A stretch of DNA of 64,000 nt from Paraescarpia echinospica (Eukaryota > Annelida > Polychaeta > Sabellida > Siboglinidae), in assembly GCA_020002185.1 (NCBI GenBank), contig CM034533.1:50306418-50370417 (forward strand), read 5' to 3'. Position 1 is the first letter of the stretch. Each line of letters opens with the position of its first letter. A model generated the notes under the pieces. It was given only the letters and a program-made list of their open reading frames with translations, searched no databases and was not told the DNA's origin. Both the position numbers and the translations under genes were made by a program. Shown here one piece after another: positions 62,320 through 64,000 of this stretch.

Positions 62320-62415
62320 CATGTGCTACTGAATGTACCGCGTGCACTGGAGGTACCAGTGCAGAGTGCTCTGCCTGCACGGCCGGATACTACCTAGATA
62401 CCACGACGTGCACTG
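62320..62415 (+). CDS. Cys-rich module exon 104
   Basis: TAG acceptor, F1. As module 1. Donor GTAAC. Relics B1, P3 (stop codon 9). The P3 side carries the CAAATCAAACACC change seen after exon 94. Confidence 0.62.
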
Positions 62416-62940
62416 GTAACAAAAATACTTCAAATACTATATTGATTACTACACGTGTTTCTTCTGCATATAGGTTGGGAAATAAAAACAATAACACCAA
62501 GCGAGTATGTGTAACCTTAATGTTGAAGTGTCAGACTTGCAACCCTTGATAATCTGTCGACACTTGTGAAAACGTATCATCTGTTCTACGGCTACAGCCA
62601 AAGATTGGTGATGATGACGATGATGGCGAAAGAAAATAGTGTACAAAGTAACCTATTTTCCAAGGTTCGAACAAAATGCCTGTATCTACACTAGTGTTTT
62701 TTTAACAGATGCTACTGAATATTTCACGTAGAATGCAGGTACTAAGACACAATGTCTTGGCTGTAAATATAGATACTACCTAAATGCCACAATGTGCATT
62801 GAAAACAAATCAAACACCTATTACTCTTTTGGATGCTATAACTGTTATTTATTAATATTATCATCAATGGAAGCAATAAACTAAATGAACTTGTTTGGCA
62901 CATTTTAAAGAAATTACAAACTCGGTAATTATTTTTTCAG

Positions 62941-63036
62941 CATGTGCTACTGAATGTATCTCTTGCACTGGAGGTACCAGTGCAGAGTGCTCCGCCTGCA
63001 CGACCGGATACTACCTAGATACCACGACATGCCCTG
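62941..63036 (+). CDS. Cys-rich module exon 105
   Basis: CAG acceptor, F3 (CGGTAATTA). T7I, A8S, A22T, T32P as exon 95. Donor GTAAG. Relics B2 of the GCATAATAA form (as exon 48), P2. Confidence 0.62.
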
Positions 63037-63556
63037 GTAAGAAAAATACTTCTAATACTATTTTGGTTACTACACGTATTTCTTCTGCATATAGGTTGGA
63101 AAATGAAAACAACACAAAGCCTATATGTGTAATTTTGATGTTGATGTGTCCGACATGCCATGCATAATAATCTATGGAACCTATGGAAAACGACTGATCT
63201 GTTCTACTGCTCTTGCCAGCCAATGGTGATAATGGTGATGTTGGTGAAAGTATGTAATATATAAATTAGCCTGTTTTTGAAGATTTGAACCATATGTCAG
63301 TATCGAGACTTGTTTATTCAGCAGGTGGTACTAAATATTTCACGTCCAATGCAGGCGCTAAGACAAAATGTCCTGGCTGTTTGGACAAATAATACCCAAA
63401 TGCCACAACGCTTATTGGAAAAAATTCTATTCCTAATAATCTTGGATGCTATAAGTGTTAATTATTAATGTTATCATCAGTGTAAGAAATTAAGTAAATG
63501 AAATTGTTTTGTACTTTTTAAAGAAATGACAAATTCGATAATTGTTTTTTTTTCAG

Positions 63557-63652
63557 CATGTGCTACTGAATGTACCGCGTGCACTGGAGGTACCAGTGCA
63601 GAGTGCTCCGCCTGCACGGCTGGATACTACCTAGATACCATTACGTGCACTG
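63557..63652 (+). CDS. Cys-rich module exon 106
   Basis: Last intact exon in the window. CAG acceptor, F2. T29I. Donor GTAAC. Relics B2, then a P1 that runs to the window end. Confidence 0.62.
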
Positions 63653-64000
63653 GTAACAAAAATACTTCTAATACTATTTTTGTTTCTACACATTTTTCCT
63701 GTGCATATAGGTTGGGAAATGAAAACACAAAGCCTATATGTGTAACTTTGATGTTGAAGTGTCCGAAGTGCCATGCTTTATAATCAATGGACCCTATCGA
63801 AAACGACTGATCTGTTCTACTGCTCTGGCCAGCGAATGGTGATAATGATGATGTTGGTGAAAGGATGTAATATATCAATTAGCCTGTTTTTTTTTTTCAG
63901 CAGTTGGTATTAAATGTTTCACGTGCAATGCAGGCGCTGAGACACAATGTCCTGGTTGTTTGGACAGTTAATACCCAAATGCCACAACGCTTATTGGAAA

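Larger units (their letters stand above)
322..63652 (+). other. Putative giant modular gene (internal exons only)
   Basis: If the 106 intact exons belong to one transcription unit, splicing in order gives an open frame of 106 x 32 residues, all six-cysteine modules with C-x3-C-x2-C-x7-C-x2-C-x10-C spacing. The spacing, CxxC pairs and GYYLD motif recall furin-like and growth-factor-receptor-like repeats and the CxxC surface proteins of some protists, so an extracellular or surface role is likely but unproven. Seen directly: AG before and GT after each block, phase 1-1, no stop or indel in any copy. Inferred: one gene, transcription, splicing order. First and last exons are outside the window. 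The alternative is a coding-derived satellite that is no longer expressed. Confidence 0.55.
1..64000 (+). repeat. Tandem array of ~600 bp exon-bearing units
   Basis: The whole window is made of consecutive copies of a 546-622 bp unit, about 106 in total, all in the same orientation. Each unit holds one intact 96 bp exon, one B relic and one P relic. Neighbouring units differ mainly by relic type, T- and A-tract length and point changes. There is no unique sequence, transposase, reverse transcriptase, tRNA or rRNA signature. The array runs off both ends. Copies at several higher-order offsets share private mutations, which indicates growth by unequal exchange or gene conversion. Confidence 0.95.

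Noticed and set aside
1..64000. CRISPR array or bacterial repeat region
   Set aside because: Units are ~600 bp, with no short repeat-spacer pattern and no cas genes; splice-site borders point to a eukaryote.
1..64000. Transposon or retroelement array
   Set aside because: No terminal inverted or long terminal repeats, target-site duplications, poly-A tails or transposase/RT motifs were seen in either strand.

Overview
This window lies wholly inside one very large tandem array. Every part of it is a copy of a roughly 575-622 bp unit, so there is no single-copy sequence and no array edge. It looks like nuclear DNA of an intron-rich eukaryote: AT-rich, with spliceosomal GT...AG borders, pyrimidine tracts before the AG, and no bacterial gene organisation. 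The lineage cannot be fixed from sequence alone; an invertebrate or a protist are both possible.

Each unit contains one intact, forward-strand, exon-like block of exactly 96 bp. I count 106 of them, from 322 to 63652. Each starts after an AG and ends before GTAAC, GTAAG or GTAAA, with one exception whose donor is ATAAA. The block is phase 1 at both ends, so it adds exactly 32 residues and can be joined to any other copy, or skipped, without breaking the frame. Numbering the split first codon as residue 1, the module has six cysteines at 2, 6, 9, 17, 20 and 31 (C-x3-C-x2-C-x7-C-x2-C-x10-C), with two CxxC pairs and a GYYLD motif at 23-27. It resembles furin-like, growth-factor-receptor-like or VSP-like cysteine-rich extracellular repeats. 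All 106 copies keep the six cysteines, the 96 bp length and an open frame. Joined in series they would give about 3,392 residues of cysteine-rich repeat. The first and last exons (signal peptide, membrane anchor) are not in the window.

Between intact exons lie decayed copies of the same module. P relics align codon for codon. P1 (96 bp) has lost Cys2 and Cys31, has TAA at codon 24 and a dead donor. P2 (96 bp) has lost Cys2, 6, 9 and 31, with the same TAA at codon 24. P3 (93 bp) has lost Cys2, 6 and 9, has a GT-to-AA donor, and usually a stop at codon 6 or codon 9. P3-delta is a 56 bp deleted form. A weaker relic, B1 or B2, follows the intact exon closely and carries tandem TGA TAA where the module has Gly23-Tyr24. 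The ancestral array was therefore probably a roughly 200 bp exon-plus-intron monomer. A trimer (one live exon, two dead) then became the unit that was amplified.

Unit types are: intact exon-B1-P3 (about 621 bp), intact exon-B2-P2 (about 615 bp), intact exon-B2-P1 (about 576 bp) and intact exon-B2-P3-delta (564 bp). Acceptor flanks follow the preceding relic. F1 (after P1) ends in TTTTTAG; F2 (after P2) has AATTCG and a long T tract ending CAG; F3 (after P3) has AAACTCG and ends CAG. Units are arranged in higher-order blocks copied at offsets of 1,242, about 1,199, 1,760, about 3,007, 3,589, 3,634, 6,068, 7,674, 9,702 and about 16,905 bp. Several chimeric junctions fall inside exons or relics. 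In the exon entries, substitutions are relative to module 1 and the relics named are those in the downstream intron.
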